DNA of 13,590 bases from an uncultured Collinsella sp. (GCA_902492825.1 CABUMZ010000040.1:1-13590); one strand, 5' to 3'. Shown: positions 1-6,962, counted from the first letter of the stretch. Made by a program: numbers and translations. Notes: generated from the sequence alone by a model not told the origin.

Positions 1-2
1 CT

Positions 3-1487
3 GAGCCCGAGCTCATGAATCTGCTCGCTGCCGATTCCACGCGTATCTTCGATACCGTGGTCGCTGCCTACCTGCTGGATTCCGATCGCTCCGAGTTCGA
101 TGAGGCATATCTTGCCGATACGTATCTGCAGATGGCGCTACCTGCGGCGCGCGGTGCAGAGGATGCCGGTGAGGACGCTCCGGCGCCCGCCGCCCGCACG
201 GCGGCCTTGACGCTGGCGCTGGTCGCACCGCTGCGCGACCGCATGGCCCGCGAGAATGCCGCCAACGTGTTCGATGGCATCGAGATGCCGCTCGTTCCGG
301 TGCTTGCCAAGATGGAGCGCGCGGGCATGCTCGTGGACCCCGATCGCCTGCGCAGTCTGTCCGAGGGTCTGGCGACCCAGATCACCGAGGTCGAGCGCAG
401 TATTCGCGACCTGGCGGGTGACGAGACCTTTAATATTGGCAGTCCTATGCAGCTGTCGCATGTGCTCTTTGATGTGATGGGCCTTCCGACCAAGGGTCTC
501 AAGAAGACTAAGCGCGGCTATTATTCGACCAACGCCAAGGTGCTGAGCGACCTTGCCCGCGACCACGAAATCGTGCGTCTGATCTTGGATTGGCGTGAGA
601 AGTCTAAGATCAAGTCCACCTATCTGGACACCCTGGGCCCGCTGCGCCGTGGTGACGGTCGCGTGCACACCACGTACAACCAGACCATCACGGCAACGGG
701 GCGTCTGTCCTCGAGCGACCCGAACCTGCAGAACATCCCGACGCGCTCGGAGCTGGGTCGTACCGTCAAGACGGCGTTTTCGGCAGGCGAGGGCAGCGTC
801 TTTTTGGCGGTGGACTACTCGCAGATTGAGCTGCGCCTGCTGGCGCATCTTTCGGGTGACGAGCACCTGGTGCGCGCCTTTAACGAGGGCGAGGACTTCC
901 ATGCCGAGACGGCCGCGCGCGTATTTGGTGTGCCGGTGTCCGAGGTAACGCCCGACTTGCGCAGTCGCGCCAAGGCCGTGAACTTTGGCATCGTGTATGG
1001 TCAGCAGGCCTATGGCCTGTCGCAGTCGCTGCATATCTCGATGGCCGAGGCGCGCGACATGATCGACCGCTACTACGAGGCCTACCCGGGCGTGCGTACG
1101 TTCCTCGACAACGTGGTGGCGCGCGCCAAGCAGACGGGCTACGCCGAGACCATGTACGGCCGCCGTCGTCATATTCCGGAGCTCAAGGCCAAAAACCCAC
1201 AGCTCCGCGGCTTTGGCGAGCGCACGGCCATGAACCATCCCATGCAGGGAACCGCCGCCGACATCATCAAGATCGCCATGGCCCGCGTAAGCCGCCGCCT
1301 GGAAGAAGAGGGTTTTGCCGCTCATATGATCCTGCAAGTGCACGACGAACTGGACTTTGAGTGCCCCGTCGACGAAGTCGAGCGCCTAACCACCATGGTC
1401 CGCGACGTCATGGAACACGTAGTAGACCTCCGCGTCCCCCTAATCGCCGAAGCCAGCACCGGCATAACCTGGGCCGACGCGAAATAG
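3..1487 (+). CDS. polA: DNA polymerase I, C-terminal part (5' end outside window)
   Basis: Family A DNA polymerase that fills gaps in repair and Okazaki-fragment maturation. The reading frame is open from base 3, so the gene starts upstream and the ATG at 15 is internal. Numbering from that ATG (490 residues): a remnant of the 3'-5' exonuclease fold (FDTVVAAYLL, 12-21), thumb and palm from about 90, TATGRLSSSDPNLQNIP at 226-242, motif A DYSQIELR with metal-binding Asp at 267, motif B on the O helix (RSRAKAVNFGIVYG, 316-329), and motif C QVHDEL with Asp444. The exonuclease III motif (Y-x3-D) is not recognisable: the expected place reads AARTAALTLAL. Proofreading is therefore probably lost, as in many Gram-positive PolA proteins (inference). 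From about base 1290 the synonymous codons change (more GAA, CTA, GTA, ATA). A hairpin follows 34 nt after the stop. Identity is very secure. Confidence 0.97.
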   Translation, partial: EPELMNLLAADSTRIFDTVVAAYLLDSDRSEFDEAYLADTYLQMALPAARGAEDAGEDAPAPAARTAALTLALVAPLRDRMARENAANVFDGIEMPLVPVLAKMERAGMLVDPDRLRSLSEGLATQITEVERSIRDLAGDETFNIGSPMQLSHVLFDVMGLPTKGLKKTKRGYYSTNAKVLSDLARDHEIVRLILDWREKSKIKSTYLDTLGPLRRGDGRVHTTYNQTITATGRLSSSDPNLQNIPTRSELGRTVKTAFSAGEGSVFLAVDYSQIELRLLAHLSGDEHLVRAFNEGEDFHAETAARVFGVPVSEVTPDLRSRAKAVNFGIVYGQQAYGLSQSLHISMAEARDMIDRYYEAYPGVRTFLDNVVARAKQTGYAETMYGRRRHIPELKAKNPQLRGFGERTAMNHPMQGTAADIIKIAMARVSRRLEEEGFAAHMILQVHDELDFECPVDEVERLTTMVRDVMEHVVDLRVPLIAEASTGITWADAK

Positions 1488-1521
1488 AAAAACAGCCACA
1501 GGTCCAAAGCAGCCAAACCAG

Positions 1522-1552
1522 AAGGGAGTCCCTTTCAGCAAGGAACTCCCTT
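1522..1552. terminator. shared hairpin terminator between polA and the HAD gene
   Basis: AAGGGAGT (1522-1529) pairs with ACTCCCTT (1545-1552). After one C/A mismatch, CCTT pairs with AAGG around a 5-nt loop. It lies between two convergent stop codons and has no long T run on either side, so it may work in both directions but weakly. Confidence 0.6.
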
Positions 1553-1574
1553 CATCCATAATTATTCAGCCACG

Positions 1575-2402
1575 TTAACGAGCCGCCAAGATGGCGTCGA
1601 TGAGCGTCAGTACGCCCCCGTCGTTGTTGCTCGGAATGCGCCACTTGGCATGAGCGTTCATATGCTCCTCGGCATTGTCCACGATAAAGCTGTGACCAAC
1701 GCGCTCCAGCATGGGGATGTCGTTGTACGTATCGCCCACGGCGGCGGCGTCGGCGATATCGATGCCCAGGTGCTCGCACAGGTGAGCGACGCCGGCGCCC
1801 TTGTCGACGCCCAGGTTCATAAAGTCGATCCACTCGCGCCCAGCGTTGGTGACGTAGAGCTTGTCCGAGAACTCGGGGCTATAGGTCTCGCGGAAAGCGG
1901 GCTCGGCGTCGTAGCCGGGGAAGAAGACCGAAATCTTGTTGGACTCGAAATCAATGCCATCAAAGCTGTCGACGTAGTTGATTGTGTTGTAGTAGACGCT
2001 GATCTCGTCGTGGTATTGATGGTCGCGGGCAAGCACGTAGAACTCGTCGAAGCAGCAAAGGACGGGGACAGCGCGCGGATCCTCCGAGGCACGGCTCAAG
2101 ACCTGCTGATACAGCTCCACGTCAATAGTGCTCTTATAGATATAGCTGCCGCGATAGATCACGCACGCTCCGTTGTCGGGACAAAAGGCGAGGCGGTTCT
2201 TGACGCCCCCGAACATCTCCTCGAGCTTGGGGGCGGGACGTCCGCTGGCGGGGCAGAATACGATGTCGGCGTCGGCGAGCTTGTCCAGGCGCTCATCAAG
2301 ACCCTGGGGCAGCACGCGCTCGTCGGTCAGCAGCGTCTTGTCCATGTCGACGGCGAGAATCTTAATGTTTCCGATATTTGCGTCCGATTCGTAAGTTTGC
2401 AT
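1575..2402 (-). CDS. Cof-type HAD-IIB phosphatase
   Basis: A 275-residue haloacid dehalogenase-superfamily hydrolase of the Cof/IIB type, probably a cytoplasmic phosphatase of small phospho-metabolites; the substrate cannot be read from sequence. Motif I is DMDKTLL (nucleophile Asp19, general acid Asp21), with Lys in place of the usual Gly after the second Asp. Motif II is the Ser53 of PASGRP, motif III is Lys201 (GVDKGAG), and motif IV is GDTYNDIPM (Asp224, Asp228). The C2-type cap fits in residues about 85-190. The length matches the family. The ATG at 2402 has a GAAAGG ribosome binding site about 10 nt upstream. The gene is convergent with polA. A TTATAA preceded by TG on the minus strand near 2439-2444 could be an extended -10 element. 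Confidence 0.88.
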   Translation of the reverse strand: MQTYESDANIGNIKILAVDMDKTLLTDERVLPQGLDERLDKLADADIVFCPASGRPAPKLEEMFGGVKNRLAFCPDNGACVIYRGSYIYKSTIDVELYQQVLSRASEDPRAVPVLCCFDEFYVLARDHQYHDEISVYYNTINYVDSFDGIDFESNKISVFFPGYDAEPAFRETYSPEFSDKLYVTNAGREWIDFMNLGVDKGAGVAHLCEHLGIDIADAAAVGDTYNDIPMLERVGHSFIVDNAEEHMNAHAKWRIPSNNDGGVLTLIDAILAAR

Positions 2403-2545
2403 AAAAGCGAGCCTTTCGTTTCGAGATTGTTTCAGACGTTATAACCATTAACTCGTAGTCGGGCGTATTTTCGCAGGAACGGAGCGTATTTGCACCACGC
2501 TTCACAAAGTAATGAAAAAACTTTTCAGAAATTTGAATTTGTCAC

Positions 2546-2573
2546 TTGTGCTGCGGGCACTTTAGCGTAATAT
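2546..2573 (+). promoter_or_regulatory. possible sigma-70 promoter for the argG leader transcript
   Basis: TTGTGC at 2546-2551, a 16-nt spacer and TAATAT at 2568-2573. This would start RNA near 2580, about 97 nt before the mini-ORF and 377 nt before argG. Matches to consensus are moderate. Confidence 0.4.
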
Positions 2574-2676
2574 AGCGACCATCGAAAACGGAGACGGAAA
2601 AACAACCGCTTACCGAGGAAAAGGTACCGTTTACGATATTAGAATTGCGCCCGGCGATAGGTGAAAGGAGAGGCAG

Positions 2677-2751
2677 ATGCAGTTCGTAACGATCATCACC
2701 ACTGTAGACAATGCCATCCGACGCCAGCGCGCAATTTCCCGACGACGATAA
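2677..2751 (+). CDS. putative arginine-rich leader peptide of argG
   Basis: A 24-codon ORF translating to MQFVTIITTVDNAIRRQR followed by AISRRR. The ribosome binding site AAAGGAG (2664-2670), 6 nt before the ATG, is nearly the full anti-Shine-Dalgarno complement and better than that of argG itself. Six of the last ten codons are Arg: CGA, CGC, CGC and then three consecutive CGA directly before TAA. CGA is read inefficiently in bacteria, whereas the Arg codons I read in argG are CGC or CGT. A perfect hairpin (2744-2759) begins inside these last codons. By analogy with his, trp and leu leaders, a peptide loaded with the end product of the downstream pathway suggests ribosome stalling as the sensor of charged tRNA-Arg. 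This is inference; the ORF could instead be a chance short frame. Confidence 0.6.
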   Translation: MQFVTIITTVDNAIRRQRAISRRR

Positions 2752-2823
2752 CAATCGTCTCTGTCCGCATGGGGCGAATTGCCTCAACAGAGTCATTTTG
2801 AGGTCGTTGGGTTTTAGCACGAC
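2744..2823 (+). promoter_or_regulatory. overlapping, competing hairpins after the leader peptide
   Basis: Hairpin A: GACGAT (2744-2749), AACA loop, ATCGTC (2754-2759), overlapping the final Arg codons and stop. Hairpin B: CTCTGT (2759-2764) with ACAGAG (2787-2792), enclosing TGGGGC (2770-2775) with GCCTCA (2781-2786), then TCATTTT. Hairpin C: CCTCAA (2782-2787) with TTGAGG (2798-2803), which excludes B. A further pair is GTCGT (2803-2807) with ACGAC (2819-2823). B followed by four T resembles a weak terminator and C an alternative fold. Which state is on or off cannot be settled by eye. Confidence 0.45.
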
Positions 2824-2956
2824 ATTGCTGCATGTTTCTAGGGCATGTATGTGCTGATTTTTGCTATTTAACCTGATATTGCACGGTATATGACCTTGAA
2901 ATGACTTGCAACTGACCGATGTTCTAACTAGCTACCAAGGGCGAAAGGAAACAGCC

Positions 2957-4183
2957 ATGAGCAAGGAAAAAGTCGTTCTCGCATATTCCGGTGGTCTTGA
3001 TACATCCGTATGTGTCAAATGGCTCCAGGACGAGAAGAATCTCGATGTCGTTTGCGTCTGCGGCAACGTGGGCCAGGAAGAGACCGGACTGGATGCCAAG
3101 AAGCAGAAGGCGCTCGACCTGGGCGTTCTCGATTGCCAGGTGCTCGACCTGCGCGACGAGTTCTCCGATGAGTTCCTGACCAAAGCCATCGCAGCAAACT
3201 CCATGTACGAGAACAAGTATCCGCTGCTCTCCGCCCTGTCTCGCCCGCTGCTTGCCAAGAAGCTTGTTGAGGTCGCCCACGAGTTTGGCGCGACCTACGT
3301 CGCCCACGGCTGCACCGGCAAGGGCAACGACCAGGTTCGTTTTGAGGCTGCCGTCAAGGCCCTCGACCCTGAGCTCAAGGTTATTGCCCCGGTGCGCGAG
3401 TGGGATCTGAAGTGCCGTCCCGACGAGGTCGCCTATGCCCACGCCCACAACGTGCCGGTTCCCGAGGGTGCCAACGATAACCCCTACTCCATCGACGACA
3501 ACCTGTGGGGTCGCGCCATCGAGTGCGGTCACCTGGAGGACCCTTGGAATGAGCCGCTCGATGACGCTTGGGTTATGACCAAGAACCCCGAGGACACGCC
3601 TGACGCCCCGACCTATACCGAGATCGAGTTTGAGGCCGGCAAGCCTGTCGCCGTCGACGGCAAGAAGATGAAGCTCTCCGAGATCGTCATCGCCCTCAAC
3701 AAGATTTCGGGCGACAACGGCTTTGGCCGTCTTGACCTGGTCGAGGATCGTCTGGTGGGCCTCAAGAGCCGCGAGTGCTATGAGGTTCCCGGCGCCCTGA
3801 CGCTCATCACCGCCCACAAGGCGCTCGAGGACATCTGCGTCGAGGGCGACCTGCTCAAGACCAAGATCAAGCTCGAGCAGGATTGGGCCACCGCCGTGTA
3901 CAACGGCCAGTGGTACAGCCCGCTCAAGAACGCGCTCGACGCCTTTATGGCCGATACCCAGAAGTTCGTGACCGGCACTGTCCGTCTGAAGTTCTTTAAG
4001 GGCAACTGCCATGTCGTCGGCCGCAAGAGCCCCTTCAGCCTCTACGACTACGGCCTGGCTACCTACGACCGCGACACCACGTTTGACGAGAAGGCCAGCG
4101 CCGGCTTTATCGAGATCGATACGCTGTCGCTCAAGACGTGGGCAAAGGTCCAGGGCCCCAGCTCTGCTGCCGCCCAGGCCTAG
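2957..4183 (+). CDS. argG: argininosuccinate synthase
   Basis: Catalyses citrulline + aspartate + ATP to argininosuccinate, the seventh step of arginine synthesis, in the cytoplasm. The protein has 408 residues, the usual length. The N-terminal ATP-pyrophosphatase P-loop is AYSGGLDTS (9-17). Other family signatures are ENKYPLLSALSRPLLAK (85-101, substrate-binding region), HGCTGKGNDQVRFE (117-130) and NLWGRAIECGHLEDP (182-196). The start at 2957 is chosen because GAAAGGA (2943-2949) sits just before it and the protein then begins MSKEKVVLAYSGG as expected. An in-frame TTG at 2906 would add 17 unconserved residues. The preceding 380 nt contain the putative Arg-rich leader, so control by arginine supply through the transcript is likely (inference). 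argH lies 520 nt downstream and is probably a separate transcription unit, because a strong hairpin intervenes. Confidence 0.97.
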   Translation: MSKEKVVLAYSGGLDTSVCVKWLQDEKNLDVVCVCGNVGQEETGLDAKKQKALDLGVLDCQVLDLRDEFSDEFLTKAIAANSMYENKYPLLSALSRPLLAKKLVEVAHEFGATYVAHGCTGKGNDQVRFEAAVKALDPELKVIAPVREWDLKCRPDEVAYAHAHNVPVPEGANDNPYSIDDNLWGRAIECGHLEDPWNEPLDDAWVMTKNPEDTPDAPTYTEIEFEAGKPVAVDGKKMKLSEIVIALNKISGDNGFGRLDLVEDRLVGLKSRECYEVPGALTLITAHKALEDICVEGDLLKTKIKLEQDWATAVYNGQWYSPLKNALDAFMADTQKFVTGTVRLKFFKGNCHVVGRKSPFSLYDYGLATYDRDTTFDEKASAGFIEIDTLSLKTWAKVQGPSSAAAQA

Positions 4184-4225
4184 CGCCTCCTTCCCTTGGT
4201 ATCCGCGCGGCCCATCCGCGTGATA

Positions 4226-4261
4226 CATAACGGGCGCACGGGGTCCCTACCTTTCGTTATG
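4226..4261. repeat. 7-bp inverted repeat downstream of argG
   Basis: CATAACG (4226-4232) and CGTTATG (4255-4261) are exact complements around 22 nt that include GGGGTCCC. No T run follows, so it is a poor intrinsic terminator. It could be an operator, or part of the argG 3' end. Confidence 0.4.
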
Positions 4262-4336
4262 CTTGCTGACACTTCTTAACATCGGTGGCCCCTACGTTCC
4301 GCCCGCATATATGATGCCGCGACTGTGGCTGAGTCC

Positions 4337-4366
4337 GAGCCCCGCCGGGGTTGTCCGGCGGGGCTC
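4337..4366 (+). terminator. strong GC-rich hairpin terminator after argG
   Basis: GAGCCCCGCCGG (4337-4348) pairs perfectly over 12 bp with CCGGCGGGGCTC (4355-4366) around GGTTGT. The sequence CTTCTATCAATTT follows. It lies 154 nt after the argG stop and 35 nt before the ribosome binding site of the small ORF, so it may end the argG message or act as an attenuator for the small ORF and argH. Confidence 0.65.
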
Positions 4367-4414
4367 CTTCTATCAATTTGGCGGCTCTGCGCCTATATAT
4401 GAGGAGTATCCATT

Positions 4415-4585
4415 ATGTTCAATGCTATCGCGCATGCTTTACTTGCCCTCGCGCCCGAGTTCGATGCTGCAAGGGTCGAGGACGTCCCTATGAGCCTGAA
4501 GGCCTGGATCGATGGTTCGCGGGGCAACATCCGGAGGGAGACGTTGGGCGCCAAGTGCATGGCGCGTCACTTCTTTGCAAATTAG
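4415..4585 (+). CDS. hypothetical 56-residue protein
   Basis: ATG at 4415 with GAGGAG (4401-4406) 8 nt upstream, ending at TAG 4583-4585. The sequence begins MFNAIAHALLALAPEFDAA and has a middle segment SLKAWIDGSRGNIRRETLG. It contains no membrane segment, no Cys pair and no motif I recognise. Codon use is mixed (TTA, AGG and CGG occur), so it could be a real small protein, the decayed end of a larger gene, or a regulatory upstream ORF for argH, whose start lies 118 nt further on. The good ribosome binding site and the position just after a terminator favour translation. Confidence 0.45.
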   Translation: MFNAIAHALLALAPEFDAARVEDVPMSLKAWIDGSRGNIRRETLGAKCMARHFFAN

Positions 4586-4703
4586 CTACATGGCACCGCA
4601 CACGGTGGGGAATGTGTAAAACTAGCGGTTGAAAAATCGCTTTAGCGATATGGCGCATTGCTTTGGGCGCTTGTTTTGGTATTTGGAGAAAGGGGACGGT
4701 TCC

Positions 4704-6134
4704 ATGGCTCTTTGGGGCGGTCGTTTTGAGGCAGGCGTGGCCGAGGTCACGCAGGAGTTTGGCGCGTCGCTGCCGGTCGACAAACATCTCTATAAGCAGG
4801 ATATCGCCGGCTCTAAGGCGCATGCCAAAATGCTGGCGGCCCAGGGCATCATCAGTGCCGAGGACGAGCAGGCGATTGCCAAGGGCCTGACCGGAATCGA
4901 ACAGGATATCGATGCCGGCAACTTTACCTTCGATATCAACGATGAGGACATTCATATGTCCATCGAGAGCGAGTTGACGCGCCGCATCGGCGAGGCCGGT
5001 AAGCGCTTGCATACCGGCCGTTCGCGCAACGACCAGGTGGCGACCGATACGCGCCTGGGCGTCAAGGCGCTGGCCAAGGAGCTCATGGAGGCCAATCTTG
5101 AGCTGCGCCATGTGCTGGTGGATGCGGCTAAGAAGTACGACAAGGTGATTCTGCCGGGCTACACGCATATGCAGCACGCTCAGCCCGTGCTGCTCTCGCA
5201 TCATCTGCTGGCGTATTCCTGGATGTTCGCGCGCGACTTTACGCGCCTGAAGGCCGCCTTTGATGCCGCCGACAACTGCCCGCTGGGTGCTGCCGCGCTT
5301 GCCGGTACGAGCTATCCGCTCGATCGCCAGATGACGGCTGCCGAACTTGGCTTTGCGGGCGTGATTCCCAACTCGCTCGATGCGGTTTCCGACCGTGATT
5401 TCCTGCTCGATCTGCATTACGCCGGATCCGTCATGGCGATGCACCTGTCGCGTCTTTCCGAGGAGATCGTGCTGTGGTCGAGCTCCGAATTTGGCTTTAT
5501 CACGCTTTCAGACTCCTACTCCACCGGCTCATCTATCATGCCGCAGAAGAAGAATCCCGACTTTGCCGAGCTTATTCGCGGCAAGAGCGGTCGCGTGTAC
5601 GGCAACCTGGTGCAGCTGCTGGTAACCATGAAGGGCTTGCCGCTTGCTTATAACAAGGATTTGCAGGAGGACAAGGAGGGCGCGCTCGATACCGCCCATA
5701 CGCTCATGCAGTGCCTGTCGGTTATGGCCGGTATGATTTCGACTTGGGCCGTCAACGAGGATGCCATGGCGCGCGAGTGCGACGTGGGTCACCTTGCCGC
5801 CACCGATGTTGCCGATTACCTGGCTAAGCGTGGTCTGCCGTTCCGCGAGGCTCATGCCGTGGTGGGGCATCTGGTTCTGATGTGTGAGAAGCGCGGCTGC
5901 AATCTTGAGGACCTGCCGTTTGAGGTGTTCCATGAGGCAAGCCCGCTCTTTGAGCGCGACATTACCGAGGCGCTCGACATCCCGTCGATTGTCGCCGCGC
6001 GCACGACCGAGGGCGGCACCGCCCCTGCCGCCGTTGCCGTGCAGCTGCAGCGCGCCGAGGCACAGCTCGTGGCCGACGAGGGCGTGTTTGGATCGCTGAC
6101 TAAGGTCGTCGAGATGGGCCACGGGGTAAAGTAG
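4704..6134 (+). CDS. argH: argininosuccinate lyase
   Basis: Splits argininosuccinate into arginine and fumarate, the last step of arginine synthesis; a homotetramer of the fumarase/aspartase superfamily. The protein has 476 residues, slightly above the usual 460. Signatures: the N-terminal LWGGRFE (3-9), HTGRSRNDQVATD (103-115), YTHMQHAQPV (153-162, catalytic His155 after Thr154), LAGTSYPLDR (199-208) and the mobile catalytic loop GSSIMPQKKNP (275-285). The ATG at 4704 is preceded by GGAGAAAGGGG (4685-4695), which decides the start; the in-frame TTG at 4629 has no comparable site. A strong terminator follows 51 nt after the stop. It shares a pathway with argG upstream but has its own long leader region. 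Confidence 0.97.
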   Translation: MALWGGRFEAGVAEVTQEFGASLPVDKHLYKQDIAGSKAHAKMLAAQGIISAEDEQAIAKGLTGIEQDIDAGNFTFDINDEDIHMSIESELTRRIGEAGKRLHTGRSRNDQVATDTRLGVKALAKELMEANLELRHVLVDAAKKYDKVILPGYTHMQHAQPVLLSHHLLAYSWMFARDFTRLKAAFDAADNCPLGAAALAGTSYPLDRQMTAAELGFAGVIPNSLDAVSDRDFLLDLHYAGSVMAMHLSRLSEEIVLWSSSEFGFITLSDSYSTGSSIMPQKKNPDFAELIRGKSGRVYGNLVQLLVTMKGLPLAYNKDLQEDKEGALDTAHTLMQCLSVMAGMISTWAVNEDAMARECDVGHLAATDVADYLAKRGLPFREAHAVVGHLVLMCEKRGCNLEDLPFEVFHEASPLFERDITEALDIPSIVAARTTEGGTAPAAVAVQLQRAEAQLVADEGVFGSLTKVVEMGHGVK

Positions 6135-6185
6135 GGATTTGGCTGAAGCCGTTTTGGCCATTTATTGATAAATCGTTTTCACTTT

Positions 6186-6219
6186 ACGGGCGCCTGCTGA
6201 TGTGGGCGCCCGTATTTTG
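6186..6219 (+). terminator. intrinsic terminator of argH
   Basis: ACGGGCGCC (6186-6194) pairs over 9 bp with GGCGCCCGT (6205-6213) around a 10-nt loop, followed by ATTTTG. Confidence 0.85.
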
Positions 6220-6289
6220 TTGCTATGGGGGAGGGGCTTGTCGAGAACTTCTGTAGGACCTTTGGGCAGGTTGTGAAGGGGTTACGTTC

Positions 6290-6341
6290 GCAGGCGGCAA
6301 CCGACCGCCTGCTCTGTTCGATGCGGTTGATGGGCGGTCGG
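6290..6341 (+). promoter_or_regulatory. two mutually exclusive hairpins upstream of ndk
   Basis: GCAGGCGG (6290-6297) pairs with CCGCCTGC (6305-6312), a perfect 8 bp around 7 nt. The loop plus its 3' arm also forms CCGACCGCC (6301-6309), which pairs perfectly over 9 bp with GGCGGTCGG (6333-6341). Only one can form at a time. Neither is followed by a T run. The 385-nt gap between argH and ndk otherwise holds the argH terminator and the ndk promoter region. Confidence 0.5.
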
Positions 6342-6426
6342 ATGGTACTCTAATCGGGCTTCGAAACAGAAGTGACACATATGGAGCGCTTTAATAAATT
6401 GCAACGTTTCAATAAACAGCTTTTTG

Positions 6427-6455
6427 TTTAACTGCAGCTAAAACTCTGTTACGAT
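6427..6455 (+). promoter_or_regulatory. possible ndk promoter
   Basis: TTTAAC (6427-6432), a 17-nt spacer and TACGAT (6450-6455), within an AT-rich stretch. The -10 is plausible and the -35 weak. The 5' UTR would be about 58 nt and contains a small GTGCC/GGCAC hairpin (6469-6491). Confidence 0.35.
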
Positions 6456-6519
6456 GCAGTCCAGGCGGGTGCCGGAATGGGACTTGGGCACGCGCGAACC
6501 TACTTGAAAGGCTACTTTT

Positions 6520-6924
6520 ATGGCTATCGAGAAGACCTTCATCATGATTAAGCCCGACGCCGTGCGCGACCGCAAGATCGGCGAGATCGTTGCTCGCATT
6601 GAGCGCAGCGGCCTTGTCATCGAGCGCATGGAGATGACCACGCTCGAGCGCGCTACCGTCGAGGAGCACTACGCCCATCTGGCCGACAAGCCCTTCTTTG
6701 GCGGTCTCTGCGACTTTATGACGAGCGGTCCGGTCGTCAAGATGGTCGTTTCCGGTCTCTCCGCTGTTGCTAAGATGCGCACCCTCATGGGCGCTACTAA
6801 TCCGCTTGACGCTGCTCCTGGTACCATCCGCGGCGACTTTGCCGTCGATGTCAACGCCAACGTGATCCACGGCTCCGACTGCCTGGAGAACGCCGAGATT
6901 GAGATCAAGCGCTTCTTTGGCTAA
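6520..6924 (+). CDS. ndk: nucleoside diphosphate kinase
   Basis: Transfers the gamma-phosphate of ATP to nucleoside diphosphates through a phosphohistidine, balancing NTP and dNTP pools. The 134 residues match the short bacterial Ndk length. Visible are the N-terminal TFIMIKPDAV with Lys11, MRTLMGATNP (86-95), PGTIRGDF with Arg104, and the active-site loop NVIHGSD with phospho-accepting His117. The stretch before MRTLMG reads SGLSAVAK instead of the more usual EGENAI-type sequence, a modest divergence. The start is supported by GAAAGG (6506-6511) 8 nt before the ATG. It is monocistronic, with a terminator directly after it and rpiB convergent. Confidence 0.97.
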   Translation: MAIEKTFIMIKPDAVRDRKIGEIVARIERSGLVIERMEMTTLERATVEEHYAHLADKPFFGGLCDFMTSGPVVKMVVSGLSAVAKMRTLMGATNPLDAAPGTIRGDFAVDVNANVIHGSDCLENAEIEIKRFFG

Positions 6925-6962
6925 ACCAGCTTTGACTCCTTAAAGCTGTTAGCGTGTGGCTT

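Larger units (their letters stand above)
2403..2956. other. long intergenic region: HAD promoter and argG leader
   Basis: 554 nt between divergent genes. The left 130 nt should hold the HAD promoter. The rest holds a possible + strand promoter near 2546-2573, an arginine-rich mini-ORF at 2677-2751, overlapping hairpins at 2744-2823, and the argG ribosome binding site. I saw no convincing ArgR operator. A second promoter close to argG (TTGCTA at 2861, AT-rich up to 2893) is possible but not well formed. Confidence 0.7.
4184..4703 (+). other. argG-argH intergenic region
   Basis: 520 nt holding a 7-bp inverted repeat (4226-4261), a strong GC-rich hairpin (4337-4366), a small ORF with a good ribosome binding site (4415-4585), a CACCG/CGGTG hairpin (4594-4607) and an ATCGCT/AGCGAT hairpin (4636-4649). 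An in-frame TTG at 4629 could extend ArgH but is unconserved in character. Such spacing between two genes of one pathway suggests independent control of argH. Confidence 0.6.

Noticed and set aside
138..1343. Long minus-strand open frames opposite polA, argG, argH and rpsA
   Set aside because: Shadow frames caused by high GC third positions of the real genes; no ribosome binding sites or family motifs.
2621..2640. GGTACCG near 2624 resembles the T-box anticodon-acceptor bulge region (GGTGGTACCGCG) ahead of argG
   Set aside because: Only a 6-7 base match. No specifier stem, AG box or downstream terminator in the right order could be found.
2906..2956. TTG at 2906 as an earlier argG start
   Set aside because: The extension has no ribosome binding site and is not ArgG-like; ATG 2957 follows GAAAGGA and begins with the conserved strand.
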